This document shows, one piece after another, positions 49,822 through 58,521 of a DNA stretch of 64,000 nt. Where the stretch lies: positions 558,001-622,000 of the forward strand of contig CAWEGV010000011.1 in assembly GCA_963808615.1 (NCBI GenBank). The letters run 5' to 3'. The notes beneath the pieces are model-generated. The model searched no databases. It was not told the origin of the DNA and was given only the letters and a program-made list of their open reading frames with translations. Each line of letters begins with the position of its first letter. The first letter of the stretch is position 1. The DNA is from Palsa-504 sp963808615. Its GTDB lineage: Bacteria; Actinomycetota; Actinomycetes; Streptosporangiales; Streptosporangiaceae. Position numbers and translations under genes: made by a program.

Positions 49822-49890
49822 TCAGCCGTTCAGGATGCGGGCCTTCTGCTGCTCGAACTCGGCCTGGGTCAGCACGCCCGGGCGGGACCG
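49822..49890 (-). pseudogene. SHOCT-domain remnant
   Basis: Minus-strand frame encoding PGVLTQAEFEQQKARILNG followed by a stop. This is the second half of a SHOCT (short C-terminal) domain; the first helix and the parent protein are absent. The rest of 49693-49966 has nothing I can assign. Confidence 0.5.
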
Positions 49891-49966
49891 GTCCTGCCGC
49901 GTCCGCGACCCGGGGCCTGGGGTCCGGGGTCCGCCGCCCGACCCGTCCATCGGGGCTTGGCTGCCG

Positions 49967-50656
49967 TCAGCCGCGGCCGTAGACCGGGATGGCCGCGCCG
50001 GAGATGAGCACGGCGTCGTCGGAGACCAGGAAGGCGAGCACGGCCGCGAGTTCGTACGGCTTCGGCCACCGGTCGTGGTCGGCATGGGGCATCGCCGCCC
50101 GGTTGGCCTCGGTGTCGATGATGCTCGGCATGATGCAGTTGACCCGCACCCCCTGCTCGCTGCCCTCGGCCGCGGCCGCCTCGACCAGGCGGACCACGCC
50201 GAGCTTGCTCACGCTGTAGGCGAAGGCGTTCTCGCCCCTCTGGGCTGCGACCCTGCTCGAGACGTGCACGATCGCCCCGCCGCCCTGCGCGGCGAGCAGC
50301 GGCATGGCGTGCTTGGTCACGATCGCGGCCGTGACCAGGTTCAGCTCGAGTTGCTGGCGGAGCGTGGCGATGTCCAGCCCGGAAAGCGGCTGCGGCTGGG
50401 TGTAACCGCCGATGAGATTGACCACGGCCGCCGCCGGCGGCGGAACGGCCAGCGCTTCCGCCACGCTGGCCTCGTCGAGCGCGTCCACCGTGACGTGGTC
50501 CACGCCCTCGTGCCGCTCGGCGTCGGCCGGCGGCCTGGAGTCGGCCGCAATCACCGACGCGCCGTCCGTCCGGAACCGCTCGACGACCGAACGCCCGAGG
50601 CCGCCCCTTGCACCCAGCACGATGATCCTGCGGCCCGCCAATGTCCGTCCTGCCAT
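49967..50656 (-). CDS. Short-chain dehydrogenase/reductase
   Basis: 229-residue Rossmann-fold oxidoreductase (MAGRTLAGRRIIVLGARGGLG). The nucleotide loop GARGGLG, NLIGG (in place of NNAG), HVSSRVA and catalytic YSVSK are present. The divergent NAG motif leaves the substrate open. It is a separate SDR from the one at 50769, on the same strand with a 112-base gap. Confidence 0.88.
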   Translation of the reverse strand: MAGRTLAGRRIIVLGARGGLGRSVVERFRTDGASVIAADSRPPADAERHEGVDHVTVDALDEASVAEALAVPPPAAAVVNLIGGYTQPQPLSGLDIATLRQQLELNLVTAAIVTKHAMPLLAAQGGGAIVHVSSRVAAQRGENAFAYSVSKLGVVRLVEAAAAEGSEQGVRVNCIMPSIIDTEANRAAMPHADHDRWPKPYELAAVLAFLVSDDAVLISGAAIPVYGRG

Positions 50657-50768
50657 GTCCGCCTCTCAGGCCACCGGTCTTCTCCTGGCGGATCATAGAT
50701 CCACGCTCCAGTCGCACCGTGGCCGGGGTGAGCCCGGCCCAGGGCCCGGCTCCCTCAGCGCGGCCCCA

Positions 50769-51536
50769 TCAGCGCGGGCCCATCCGCAGCGCTCCGTCCA
50801 GCCGGATCGTCTCGCCGTTGAGCATGGGGTTCTCGACGATGTGCGCCACCAGGTCGGCGTACTCGCCGGGATGGCCGAGCCGGGCCGGGTGCGGCACCTG
50901 GTCGGCCAGCGATCTGATCGCCTCGTCCGGCAGGGCCGCGAACAGCGGCGTATCGAACAGGCCGGGCGCGATGGTCATCACCCGTATCTTCAGCCGGGCC
51001 AGGTCCCTGGCGATCGGCAGCGTCATGCCGACGATGCCGCCCTTGGATGCCGAGTAGGCCGCCTGGCCGACCTGGCCGTCGAACGCCGCTATCGACGCGG
51101 TGTTGACGATGACGCCGCGCTCGCCGTCCACCTCACCCGCGTGACTCATCCGGTACGCGGCCAGCCGGATGACGTTGAAGGTCCCGATGAGGTTGACCTG
51201 GATGACCCGGGAGAACCCGCCCAGCGGAAACGGGCCGCCCTTGCTCACGGTCCTTGCGGCGGTCCCGATGCCCGCGCAGTTGACCACGATCCGGGGCACC
51301 CCTCCGGCCAGCGCGCCCGCGGCGTCCAGCGCCGCATCGACATCGTCCGTGCTCGTCACGTCGCCGGGCACGAACGCAGCGCGCCCGGCCATCCCGGCGG
51401 CGATCGCCTGGCCGTCCGAAGCGGGCAGGTCGAGGATGACCACCGAGGCCCCGGCGGCGTGCAGCTTCCCGACCGTGGCGAGCCCGAGCCCTGACGCCCC
51501 CCCGGTGACCAGGGCGATGTTCCCTTCGATCTTCAT
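50769..51536 (-). CDS. SDR, type II 3-hydroxyacyl-CoA dehydrogenase (HSD17B10-like)
   Basis: 255 residues from ATG 51536 (MKIEGNIALVTGGASGLG) with GCGGAGG upstream. TGGASGLG, NCAGIG, NTASIAAFDGQVGQAAYSASKGG and the APGLFDTPLF block match the HSD10 group that oxidises short 3-hydroxyacyl-CoA. It fits the acyl-CoA theme of the surrounding block. Confidence 0.9.
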   Translation of the reverse strand: MKIEGNIALVTGGASGLGLATVGKLHAAGASVVILDLPASDGQAIAAGMAGRAAFVPGDVTSTDDVDAALDAAGALAGGVPRIVVNCAGIGTAARTVSKGGPFPLGGFSRVIQVNLIGTFNVIRLAAYRMSHAGEVDGERGVIVNTASIAAFDGQVGQAAYSASKGGIVGMTLPIARDLARLKIRVMTIAPGLFDTPLFAALPDEAIRSLADQVPHPARLGHPGEYADLVAHIVENPMLNGETIRLDGALRMGPR

Positions 51537-51619
51537 CCGAGCCTCCGCTGGCGCCGGATCGTCCTCCGGCCTGCCGCCCACCAACGAACCACTATTTATC
51601 CGGGAGGATATGGGCTTCA

Positions 51620-51675
51620 GGGAGGATCCGGGGGACAGGGATGCACCAGATTCTCCCGAGAACCCGGATCCTCCC
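51620..51675. terminator. 13-bp inverted repeat between DHPS-like gene and SDR
   Basis: GGGAGGATCCGGG (51620-51632) and CCCGGATCCTCCC (51663-51675), loop 30. It lies just past the end of the minus-strand DHPS-like gene, so it may terminate that transcript. It could also be an operator for the SDR at 50769-51536. Confidence 0.5.
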
Positions 51676-51693
51676 AGCTAATTCCACTCTCAT

Positions 51694-52536
51694 TCAGGCC
51701 AGCCCGCGCAGTGCGCGGGCGGGCGGGCGATCACCGCGGATGGCCGAGACCATGTCCAGGACGCGGCGGGTCCGCGCCACCTGATCGGCCCGGAACACCC
51801 GGGCGCCGAGCCACGCCCACACCGCCGCGGCCGCCAGGATCCCGGCGGGCCCGCGGTCCCCGCCCGGCTGCAGAACCGGCTGCAGAACCGACTCCGGAAC
51901 CGACACCAGGACCGGCCAGCCGGCCGCCACCATGTCCTCCAGCCGCCTGATGGCCTCAGGCGGGGGCCAGCTGCCCATGCCGGCCTCGATGAGCACGCGT
52001 GCGGGGTCTACGCCCCGCGCCACGGCGCGCTCGGCGTTCCCGCAGATCAGGGCCGCGCCGTATTCGGCGGCCACCTCGGACACCCGCTCACCGTGGTCCT
52101 GCAGCAGGTCCGCGCCGGCCGCGCACAGCTCGCGCGCCGTCTCGTGCCGCCGGGCGCCGACGCCGATGACCAGGTCGGGGTAGGCCGCCCGGACCGCGGC
52201 CACCAGCGGAACGGCCCACCGGATTTCCTCCGCCACGGTCACCTCGGTCCCGGGCCCGGCCGCCCCGCCGCCCAGACTGCCGAGACCCCCGAGATCGCCT
52301 AGACCGCCGAGACCCCCGGTGCCGCCGAGGCCGCCGAGGTCGACGAGGTCCGCGCCTTGGGCCACGACCGCGTGCACGCGGTCCATCGCGGCCGAGGTGT
52401 CCCGGGCCGGGCCGCGCGCATCCAGATCCCGGCCCACCCTGGCCATGATCACGAGCTGCCCCGGCCCGAACGACCGTTCCCTCAGCCGCAGCACACCCTG
52501 GGCAGTCACGTCCGGCACCGTCATACGGTACGTCAC
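51694..52536 (-). CDS. Dihydropteroate synthase-like protein, probable pseudoenzyme
   Basis: 280 residues with the TIM-barrel outline of DHPS (GPGQLVIMARVGRDLDARG at the front; AMDRVHAVVAQGADLVDLGG; EEIRWAVPLVAAVRAAYPDLVIGVG). The normal GGESTRPGA loop is replaced by about 25 residues of LGG repeats (LGGLGGTGGLGGLGDLGG), and the NDVSG and MH motifs are not conserved (LLQDHGERVSEVA). It resembles actinobacterial FolP2-like paralogs, which lack folate activity. Function unknown. Confidence 0.75.
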   Translation of the reverse strand: MTYRMTVPDVTAQGVLRLRERSFGPGQLVIMARVGRDLDARGPARDTSAAMDRVHAVVAQGADLVDLGGLGGTGGLGGLGDLGGLGSLGGGAAGPGTEVTVAEEIRWAVPLVAAVRAAYPDLVIGVGARRHETARELCAAGADLLQDHGERVSEVAAEYGAALICGNAERAVARGVDPARVLIEAGMGSWPPPEAIRRLEDMVAAGWPVLVSVPESVLQPVLQPGGDRGPAGILAAAAVWAWLGARVFRADQVARTRRVLDMVSAIRGDRPPARALRGLA

Positions 52537-52610
52537 CGCCCGCCCCGCCCCGCCGGTTGGTAACCGGGCGCCCCGTTGCCCGGCCGGCTGCCCTGTGTCA
52601 GCATGACGCC

Positions 52611-53411
52611 ATGGCTGAGTGGTGGCCGTTCGATCGTTCGCGGACCGAGGAGTGGAAGCGGAACCTGAACGAGCTCCTCGCCATGTCCTCGGCCGCGGCC
52701 GCGTCGCTCGGCCTGCCGCAGCCCGGGACCCTGACCGGAGATCCGTTCGTCCTCGTGGTGGACGCCGCCCGGGCCCGGCTCGTCGGCAAGAAGCAGACGT
52801 TCCGCTTTGCCGGGCGCGACATGACCATGACCTTGTCCGACATCTCGGTGGACGGCGCCGATCTGGCCAAGGTCGTGGGCCAGTACGGTACGGTCCGCAT
52901 CTACGCCCTGGATGTCCACTGGGGCCCCTACCATCTGGAGCGGCTGGAGATTCGCGCCCAGAACATGCACCTGCGGCCGGGCACCCGGCCCACTCTGGTG
53001 GCCGCGCCGGTGGTCAGCGAGGCCTTCATCTCGGCCTCGGTTGCCTCCCGCTGGCTGGCCAGCCTGTCCCCGTGGCTCGAGCTCGTGCTGCAGGCCGGCG
53101 TCCCCCAGGTCGGGGTGGCGGGGATGCCGTGGCTGCGGCTGGAAATGGAAACGGGCGCCGAGGGCCGGTCCATCCGGCTGCGGCCCCGCGCCCTGCACCT
53201 GTTCGAACGGCGCCTGTCACTGCCAGCCCCGGCGTTCCACATATCCGTGCCGGATCTGCCCGACGGCTTCATGCTCACCTCAGTCGAGCCGGCTCCGGGA
53301 GGCTTCCTGGTCCGCGGCCTGCTCAGCGACTGGAAGCGATCGCTGTCGCGGGATACCGTCGAGCGGCTGCTGACCGGGATGCGCGCCGGGACCGAGCCCA
53401 TCGACATCTGA
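52611..53411 (+). CDS. DUF2993/LmeA-like lipid-binding protein
   Basis: 266 residues (MAEWWPFDRSRTEEWKRNL). The beta-rich middle with FAGRDMTMTLSDISVDGADLAKV, RLEIRAQNMHLRPGT and a second repeated domain suggests the TULIP-like DUF2993 fold that includes LmeA of mycobacteria. There is no signal peptide, unlike LmeA, so it is probably cytoplasmic or peripheral. It is divergent from the DHPS-like gene. Confidence 0.65.
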   Translation: MAEWWPFDRSRTEEWKRNLNELLAMSSAAAASLGLPQPGTLTGDPFVLVVDAARARLVGKKQTFRFAGRDMTMTLSDISVDGADLAKVVGQYGTVRIYALDVHWGPYHLERLEIRAQNMHLRPGTRPTLVAAPVVSEAFISASVASRWLASLSPWLELVLQAGVPQVGVAGMPWLRLEMETGAEGRSIRLRPRALHLFERRLSLPAPAFHISVPDLPDGFMLTSVEPAPGGFLVRGLLSDWKRSLSRDTVERLLTGMRAGTEPIDI

Positions 53412-53432
53412 CCCCGCGCGTGCATCCTTACA

Positions 53433-53460
53433 ACCATTTGTCCGAACGGGCCGTGGTGCG
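53433..53460. repeat. Intergenic motif copy 4 (TCCGAACGGGCCGTGGTG)
   Basis: CCATTTGTCCGAACGGGCC then GTGGTGCG between the DUF2993 gene and the CoA transferase. The core dyad is ACGG-G-CCGT, identical to copy 2. Confidence 0.5.
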
Positions 53461-53501
53461 TGCATCCGGCCACCACCGCCCACTTCCGGAGGTGGCGCCC
53501 C

Positions 53502-54662
53502 ATGAGCGGAACGGGACCAGGTTCACCGCACGCGCGCCGCGGGCCGCTGGCCGGGGTGCGGGTGCTCGAGCTCGCGGGCATCGGCCCGGCGCCCTTCTGC
53601 GCGATGATGCTGGCCGACGCCGGGGCGACCGTCCTGCGCATCGACCGTCCCGGCCCGGGCCGGGAACGGCCCGCCCATGAGCTGCTCAACCGCGGCCGCC
53701 GGTCCGCGGTGCTTGACCTGAAGCATCCCCGCGCCATCGACGCGCTGCTTCGGCTCGCCGACGCCGCCGACGTGCTGCTCGAGGGCCTCCGGCCGGGGGT
53801 GACCGAGCGCCTGGGTGCCGGGCCCGACGTCTGCCTGCGCCGCAATCCCCGGCTGGTCTACGCCCGGATGACCGGGTGGGGACAGGACGGCCCGCTGTCC
53901 GCCACGGTGGGACACGACATCGGGTACATCGCCAGGACCGGCGCCCTGCACGCCCTAGGGCAGGCAGGCGGCCCGCCCCAGTTTCCCGCGAACCTGCTCG
54001 GCGACTTCGGCGGCGGCGGGATGCTGATGGCCTACGGCATCTGCGCGGCCCTGGTCGAGCGCGCCTCGTCCGGGCAGGGCCAGGTGGTCGACGCCGCCAT
54101 CGTGGACGGGGTCGCGTCGCTGCTGGCCATGCCGTTGATGCTGATGGCCCAGGGCCTGTGGCGCGACGAGCGGGGGGTCAACCTGCTCGACGGCGGCGTG
54201 CCCTGGTACGACGTCTACCAGACGGCGGACGGGAAGTGGATGGCAGTCGGGGCCCTGGAGCCGCGGTTCTACGCCGCCCTGCTGTCCGTCCTGGGCCTGG
54301 AAGACCTGCCCGACCGCCATGACCCGCGGAACTGGCCCGAGCTGCGCGCCCGGCTGTCGGCGCGGTTCTCCGAACGCACCAGGGACGAGTGGGCGGCCGT
54401 CTTCGCCGGGAGCGATGCCTGCACCGAGCCGGTCCTGTCGCTGAACGAGGCGGCCCGTGACCCGCACCTGGCCGCGCGGAACACCTACGTCACCGGGGAC
54501 GGCATGATCCAGCCGTCTCCGGCACCGCGGTTCTCCCGTACTCCGGGCCGGCTGCCCGATCCGCCACCCGCGCCCGGCCAGCATACGGTCCAGGCGCTGA
54601 CCGAGTGGGGCCTGGACGATGCGGAGGCCCTGGTCGCCTGCGGCGCCGCCGTCCAGGCCTGA
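53502..54662 (+). CDS. Family III CoA transferase / alpha-methylacyl-CoA racemase-like
   Basis: 386 residues from ATG 53502 (MSGTGPGSPHARRGPL) with CCGGAGGTGG upstream. Blocks of the CaiB-BaiF/Amacr family: GVRVLELAGIGPAPFCAMMLADAGA, NRGRRSAVLDLK, the catalytic His in GHDIGY and Asp in NLLGDFGGGGM, which are the racemase residues. Racemisation of 2-methylacyl-CoA for branched-chain breakdown is therefore likely. It converges on plsB with eight bases between stops. Confidence 0.92.
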   Translation: MSGTGPGSPHARRGPLAGVRVLELAGIGPAPFCAMMLADAGATVLRIDRPGPGRERPAHELLNRGRRSAVLDLKHPRAIDALLRLADAADVLLEGLRPGVTERLGAGPDVCLRRNPRLVYARMTGWGQDGPLSATVGHDIGYIARTGALHALGQAGGPPQFPANLLGDFGGGGMLMAYGICAALVERASSGQGQVVDAAIVDGVASLLAMPLMLMAQGLWRDERGVNLLDGGVPWYDVYQTADGKWMAVGALEPRFYAALLSVLGLEDLPDRHDPRNWPELRARLSARFSERTRDEWAAVFAGSDACTEPVLSLNEAARDPHLAARNTYVTGDGMIQPSPAPRFSRTPGRLPDPPPAPGQHTVQALTEWGLDDAEALVACGAAVQA

Positions 54663-54670
54663 GGATCTCC

Positions 54671-57025
54671 TCACCCGGTCCTCTGGGCGCCGGCGGCATC
54701 GGCGATGTAACGCCGGATGGCGATGTCCTCGATCCGGTCCAGGCGGCGCAGCAGGTCGCGGAGTTCGAGCAGGAAGCTGGTCCGCCGCTTGGCCAGGTCC
54801 TCGCCGGGCTCGAACAGCCCGCGGTTCCTGGCCAGCTGCAGTCCCGTCTGGAACAGCAGCGTGGAGACCGACTCCGAGCTGCGCAGCCGGCGCTGGGCCA
54901 CGTACTGCCGCCCCAGGCCCAGTGCCCGCCGGATGACCTCGGCGTCGTCATCGGGTGCGTCGCGGGCGGCCAGTACGTCGGCGACGAGCCGGTAGGCCTC
55001 GACGAACGGGCGCACGATGACGTGGGCCACCAGCGGCCGCATCGTCGACAGGAGGGCGTCCGCTGCCACCGGGCCCGCCTGCAGCCGCTGTTCCCAGGAG
55101 GGGTCGTGCCGGTTCATTTCCTCGTGCACCTGGCGCCGGTGCTCGTCGCGCTCCCTGAAGTAGAACTCGAACTTCAGCAGGTCGCGAAGCCAGGCGATCT
55201 CGGCCCAGAACGCGCCGACCGGGTCGGTGGTGTCGTCCGCGGCCCGGAGTACGGCCAGCTCGCACAGCGCCGTATCGAGCAGGAAATGGGTCAGCGAGTT
55301 CCGGTAGAACGTCGCGGCGAGCTGGTTCTCGGGCTCGATCAGCCAGACCGGCTCGCGCCCTTCCGCTACGTAGGTGGCCAGTTTGCTCTGGCGCAGCGCG
55401 TCCAGCGTCGCCCGCACGGGCTCGGCCGCGGACAGCGCCCGAGCGCTGGCCGTCATCGGGATGGCGCGGCTCTGCAGGTAGTCAAGCCCGTCGGCCAGGC
55501 CCAGCCGGATCTGGTCGAAGGTCAGGGCCGCGCCCTGCATGGCCAGCAAGATGGTGGTGATCAGGGCCGTCGCCGTGACCGGCATGTTCTGGTTTATCCG
55601 CCAGGCCACCTCGAAGGCGGTCTTCTGCAGGGCCAGCCGCCGGGCGGAGGATTCGGTGGCGAGTTCGCCGGACGGCGGCCCGAGGAAGGCGCTGAGCGAG
55701 ACCGGCTCGCCGAACCGGATGTAGACCTTGCCGTAGTGGCGAGCGCCCTGCGCCTTGATGAAGCTGTAGAACTTGCCGAAGCCCTCCGGTTTCTTCTGCC
55801 CGCCGCTCGCGTAGCTGGCGTACTCGGTGATCTCGTCGAGTTGGTCGAAGGTGATCGATACCGGCAGCAGCATGATGTCGTCCACGCGTCCGGTCAGGTA
55901 GGCGTCTGCGGCGTAGGCGAGCAGGCCGAGTTTCGGCGGGAGCATCTTGCCGGTGCGCGAGCGCGTGCCCTCGATCGACCAGCTGAGGTTGAATCGTTTC
56001 TCGAGCAGGTAGCCGACGTATTCCCTGAGCACGTACTTGTACAGCGGGTCATCGCCGATCGGGCGCCTGATGAAGATGACGCCGGCCCGCCGCAGCATGG
56101 GTCCCATCGGCCCGAAGGCCATGTTGATGCCGGCGAAGACATGGGCCGGCGGTATGCCGTTGTCTTGCATGGCCACGGCGAGCACGGGCTCGTCCAGATA
56201 CGACCGGTGCGACCACAGCAGCAGGCAGGGGTGGCGCTGCATCGCCGCGCGCAGCCGTTCGACCTGGCTGTCGTCGTAATCGATCTGCCGGTCGAAGCCC
56301 CGCTGGTAGATCAGCCGGCCCAGGGTCGGCATGATGTCGATGAACCGGCGGCTCCAGCCCGCCACCAGCTCGTCGAGGATCGGGCCCGCTTCGGCCAGCG
56401 TCGGCGGGGGCCCGTCGGCCTGGTCCGGGCCTGGCCGCACCTGGCGGAGTCCGTCGCGGAACCTGCGGGAGGACAAGATCTCCTCCTTGACCAGGCTCGG
56501 CGTCTTGTACCTGGGCCCGAGCAGCTGGTACTCGGCCCGGTCGAGCGCGAGCGTGGCCCGCCGGGCCACGTAGGCGCCGAAGTCGGCGGGCCCGTCGCCG
56601 CCGGTGGCGTCGGCCCAGTGCTCCCGCAGCGAGGCGATGGTGGCGGGCTCGCCGACGAGCACGGTGGCCCGGTCCGGCTGGCGGGACAGGATGCGCCGCT
56701 GCTGGTGTTCGCTGGGGTGATACGGGTCGCGGCCCGGCATCAGGTCGGTCACCCGGGCCATGCGGCTGCCCTCGTGTTCTTCCGGCAGCCAGGCCACCCT
56801 GACCGGCACCAGCCGGACGGCCTGGTCGCCTTCCAGGAGCGCCTGGGGAAGCCGCGCACCGGAGTTCCCCGGCGCTCCCATGCTTACCTGGGGGAGCGAT
56901 GTCCCGCCGGCCGCGGCGATCCGCTCGGAGATCAGCCGGGCCTCGGTGGGGGTTGAGGCCTGGGTCAGCAGCACCGTGCCGGTACCGTCGGCCATCAGTT
57001 CGGGCGAGTCGGATTCGGTGCTCAT
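54671..57025 (-). CDS. plsB: Glycerol-3-phosphate 1-O-acyltransferase PlsB
   Basis: 784-residue membrane acyltransferase that makes lysophosphatidic acid from acyl-CoA. The HX4D block is SHRSYLDEP (His273, Asp278), with IRRPIGDDPLYKYVLREY and IEGTRSRTGKM following. Residues 40-60 (SLPQVSMGAPG) are an insertion coded by a hairpin-like segment. The ATG overlaps the stop of the HAD-PlsC gene (ATGA); the order WS/DGAT, PlsC, PlsB equals M. tuberculosis Rv2484c-Rv2482c. Confidence 0.95.
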   Translation of the reverse strand: MSTESDSPELMADGTGTVLLTQASTPTEARLISERIAAAGGTSLPQVSMGAPGNSGARLPQALLEGDQAVRLVPVRVAWLPEEHEGSRMARVTDLMPGRDPYHPSEHQQRRILSRQPDRATVLVGEPATIASLREHWADATGGDGPADFGAYVARRATLALDRAEYQLLGPRYKTPSLVKEEILSSRRFRDGLRQVRPGPDQADGPPPTLAEAGPILDELVAGWSRRFIDIMPTLGRLIYQRGFDRQIDYDDSQVERLRAAMQRHPCLLLWSHRSYLDEPVLAVAMQDNGIPPAHVFAGINMAFGPMGPMLRRAGVIFIRRPIGDDPLYKYVLREYVGYLLEKRFNLSWSIEGTRSRTGKMLPPKLGLLAYAADAYLTGRVDDIMLLPVSITFDQLDEITEYASYASGGQKKPEGFGKFYSFIKAQGARHYGKVYIRFGEPVSLSAFLGPPSGELATESSARRLALQKTAFEVAWRINQNMPVTATALITTILLAMQGAALTFDQIRLGLADGLDYLQSRAIPMTASARALSAAEPVRATLDALRQSKLATYVAEGREPVWLIEPENQLAATFYRNSLTHFLLDTALCELAVLRAADDTTDPVGAFWAEIAWLRDLLKFEFYFRERDEHRRQVHEEMNRHDPSWEQRLQAGPVAADALLSTMRPLVAHVIVRPFVEAYRLVADVLAARDAPDDDAEVIRRALGLGRQYVAQRRLRSSESVSTLLFQTGLQLARNRGLFEPGEDLAKRRTSFLLELRDLLRRLDRIEDIAIRRYIADAAGAQRTG

Positions 57026-58521
57026 GACGGTGCTCCGGTCCTGCGGTCCGGCTCGGGAGCGGGCCAGTGGGTCAGTGTCTCCAGGTAGAGCTCGCGGACC
57101 TGCTCGATTCGTTTCGCTAGGTCATCGTGGGTCCAGTCGCTGACATCGATGGGCGGCAGCACCGCGATGTCGACCGTACCGGGACTGAGCCGGCGCGAGT
57201 TGCGGCCCGCCACTTCCTCGGAGTTCCTGATGACGATGGGGACGACCGGCAGGCCGGTCGCCATGGCTATCCGGAAGGCGCCCTTCTTGAACGGGCCGAC
57301 CATCCGGGTGTCCGTCCGGGTCCCCTCGGGGGCCACCACGATCGACAGGCCCTCGCGCGCCGCATCCTCGACGGGCTTGAGGGCCGCCACGGCCGCGGCG
57401 CTGTCCGCGCGATCGATGAACGCGACGTCGAGCAGCTTCCCGAGCGTGCCGATGAGCGGGTTGCTTTCCAGCTCTATCTTGCCTATGGCGGTCCAGTTCT
57501 CCCGGACCAGCGCGGCCACCATGAACACGTCGAAGTTGTTCCGGTGGTTGAACAGGAAGACCGCCGGCCGCCGCGCGTTCATGTTCTCGGCCCCGGTCAC
57601 GTTCAGCTTCACGCCGTTCAGCGCGAGTACCGTTTCCGGCCAGTACCGGCTCAGGAAGTTGACGCCGGTCCGCTTGCTCCGCGTCAGCAAGCCGATCCAC
57701 AGCGCGCCATAGGCCAGCGGGGCCAGCGACGCGATCCCGGCCAGGGTCCGGATACCGGCGCTCAGGTTGTCAGCGCTCCGGCTGCTGAACCGCAGGATGG
57801 GCCAGCCGCGGCGGATGGCCACCTTGGTCAGCCTCGGTCCCGGATTGGTCGGCCGGGGATTGCCCACCAGGTACATCAGGCCGAGATCCTCGTCGCCGTC
57901 GGCGTAGAAGTAGCTCGACCGCAGGTCGATCTCGTGGTCGGCGGCGAAATGCTGGACGCTGGTGGCTTTCGTGGTGCCCCAGATCACCGGGCGCTCGATG
58001 TCGCCGGTCAGTATCCCGTTCTCGTCGACCACGAACCGGTTGCACAGCACGTGCTTGATGCCGAGGTAGTCGGCCACCGGCTCGGCCTGCATGCTCAGGG
58101 CCGACGAGCTGAGCACCACCGTGTGACCCCGCCGCTGGTGGGCGCGGACCAGCTCGCGCATCTCCGGGTAGATCAGGTCCGCGATGGATTGCTGGAAGAC
58201 CCGTTCGCCCAGCTCCTCGACGTCCTCGGCCAGCCGCCCCCTGGCCGAGCGCATCGCGCCTTCGATCACGTTATCGAAATGGTGCCGCCCGAGCCGGTAC
58301 TCCAGCGCGAGCTGCATCATGTGCAGGAGCTCGCTGGCCCCCACTTCCCGGTGGCGCAGCCGGTCCTTGGTGACGGCCGCGACCGTGAATCCGGCCACCA
58401 GCGTCCCGTCCAGATCGAAGAACGCGCCGACGTGCGGGCCTTCGGGGCTGGCCTCGACCTCGGCCACCGACCCGGGGACCCGGAGCGGCGCAGTGCGGCC
58501 GGCGTGCGGTGCGGCGGTCAT
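57022..58521 (-). CDS. HAD phosphatase-PlsC fusion acyltransferase
   Basis: 499 residues. The N-terminal half is a SerB-like HAD hydrolase with nucleophile DLDGTL at 36-41, SSSAL and YFYADGDEDLGLM; the C-terminal half is a PlsC acyltransferase with NHRNNFDVF (HX4D) and VAPEGTRTD. It resembles M. tuberculosis Rv2483c. Together the domains could make and dephosphorylate phosphatidic acid. It is coupled to both neighbours by ATGA overlaps. Confidence 0.93.
   Translation of the reverse strand: MTAAPHAGRTAPLRVPGSVAEVEASPEGPHVGAFFDLDGTLVAGFTVAAVTKDRLRHREVGASELLHMMQLALEYRLGRHHFDNVIEGAMRSARGRLAEDVEELGERVFQQSIADLIYPEMRELVRAHQRRGHTVVLSSSALSMQAEPVADYLGIKHVLCNRFVVDENGILTGDIERPVIWGTTKATSVQHFAADHEIDLRSSYFYADGDEDLGLMYLVGNPRPTNPGPRLTKVAIRRGWPILRFSSRSADNLSAGIRTLAGIASLAPLAYGALWIGLLTRSKRTGVNFLSRYWPETVLALNGVKLNVTGAENMNARRPAVFLFNHRNNFDVFMVAALVRENWTAIGKIELESNPLIGTLGKLLDVAFIDRADSAAAVAALKPVEDAAREGLSIVVAPEGTRTDTRMVGPFKKGAFRIAMATGLPVVPIVIRNSEEVAGRNSRRLSPGTVDIAVLPPIDVSDWTHDDLAKRIEQVRELYLETLTHWPAPEPDRRTGAPS

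Noticed and set aside
54605..56956. Very long plus-strand open frame (783 codons) opposite plsB
   Set aside because: It is the antisense of plsB, kept open by high GC. Its translation is low complexity (Gln/Arg/Gly/Pro) with no domain, while the opposite strand is a clear acyltransferase.
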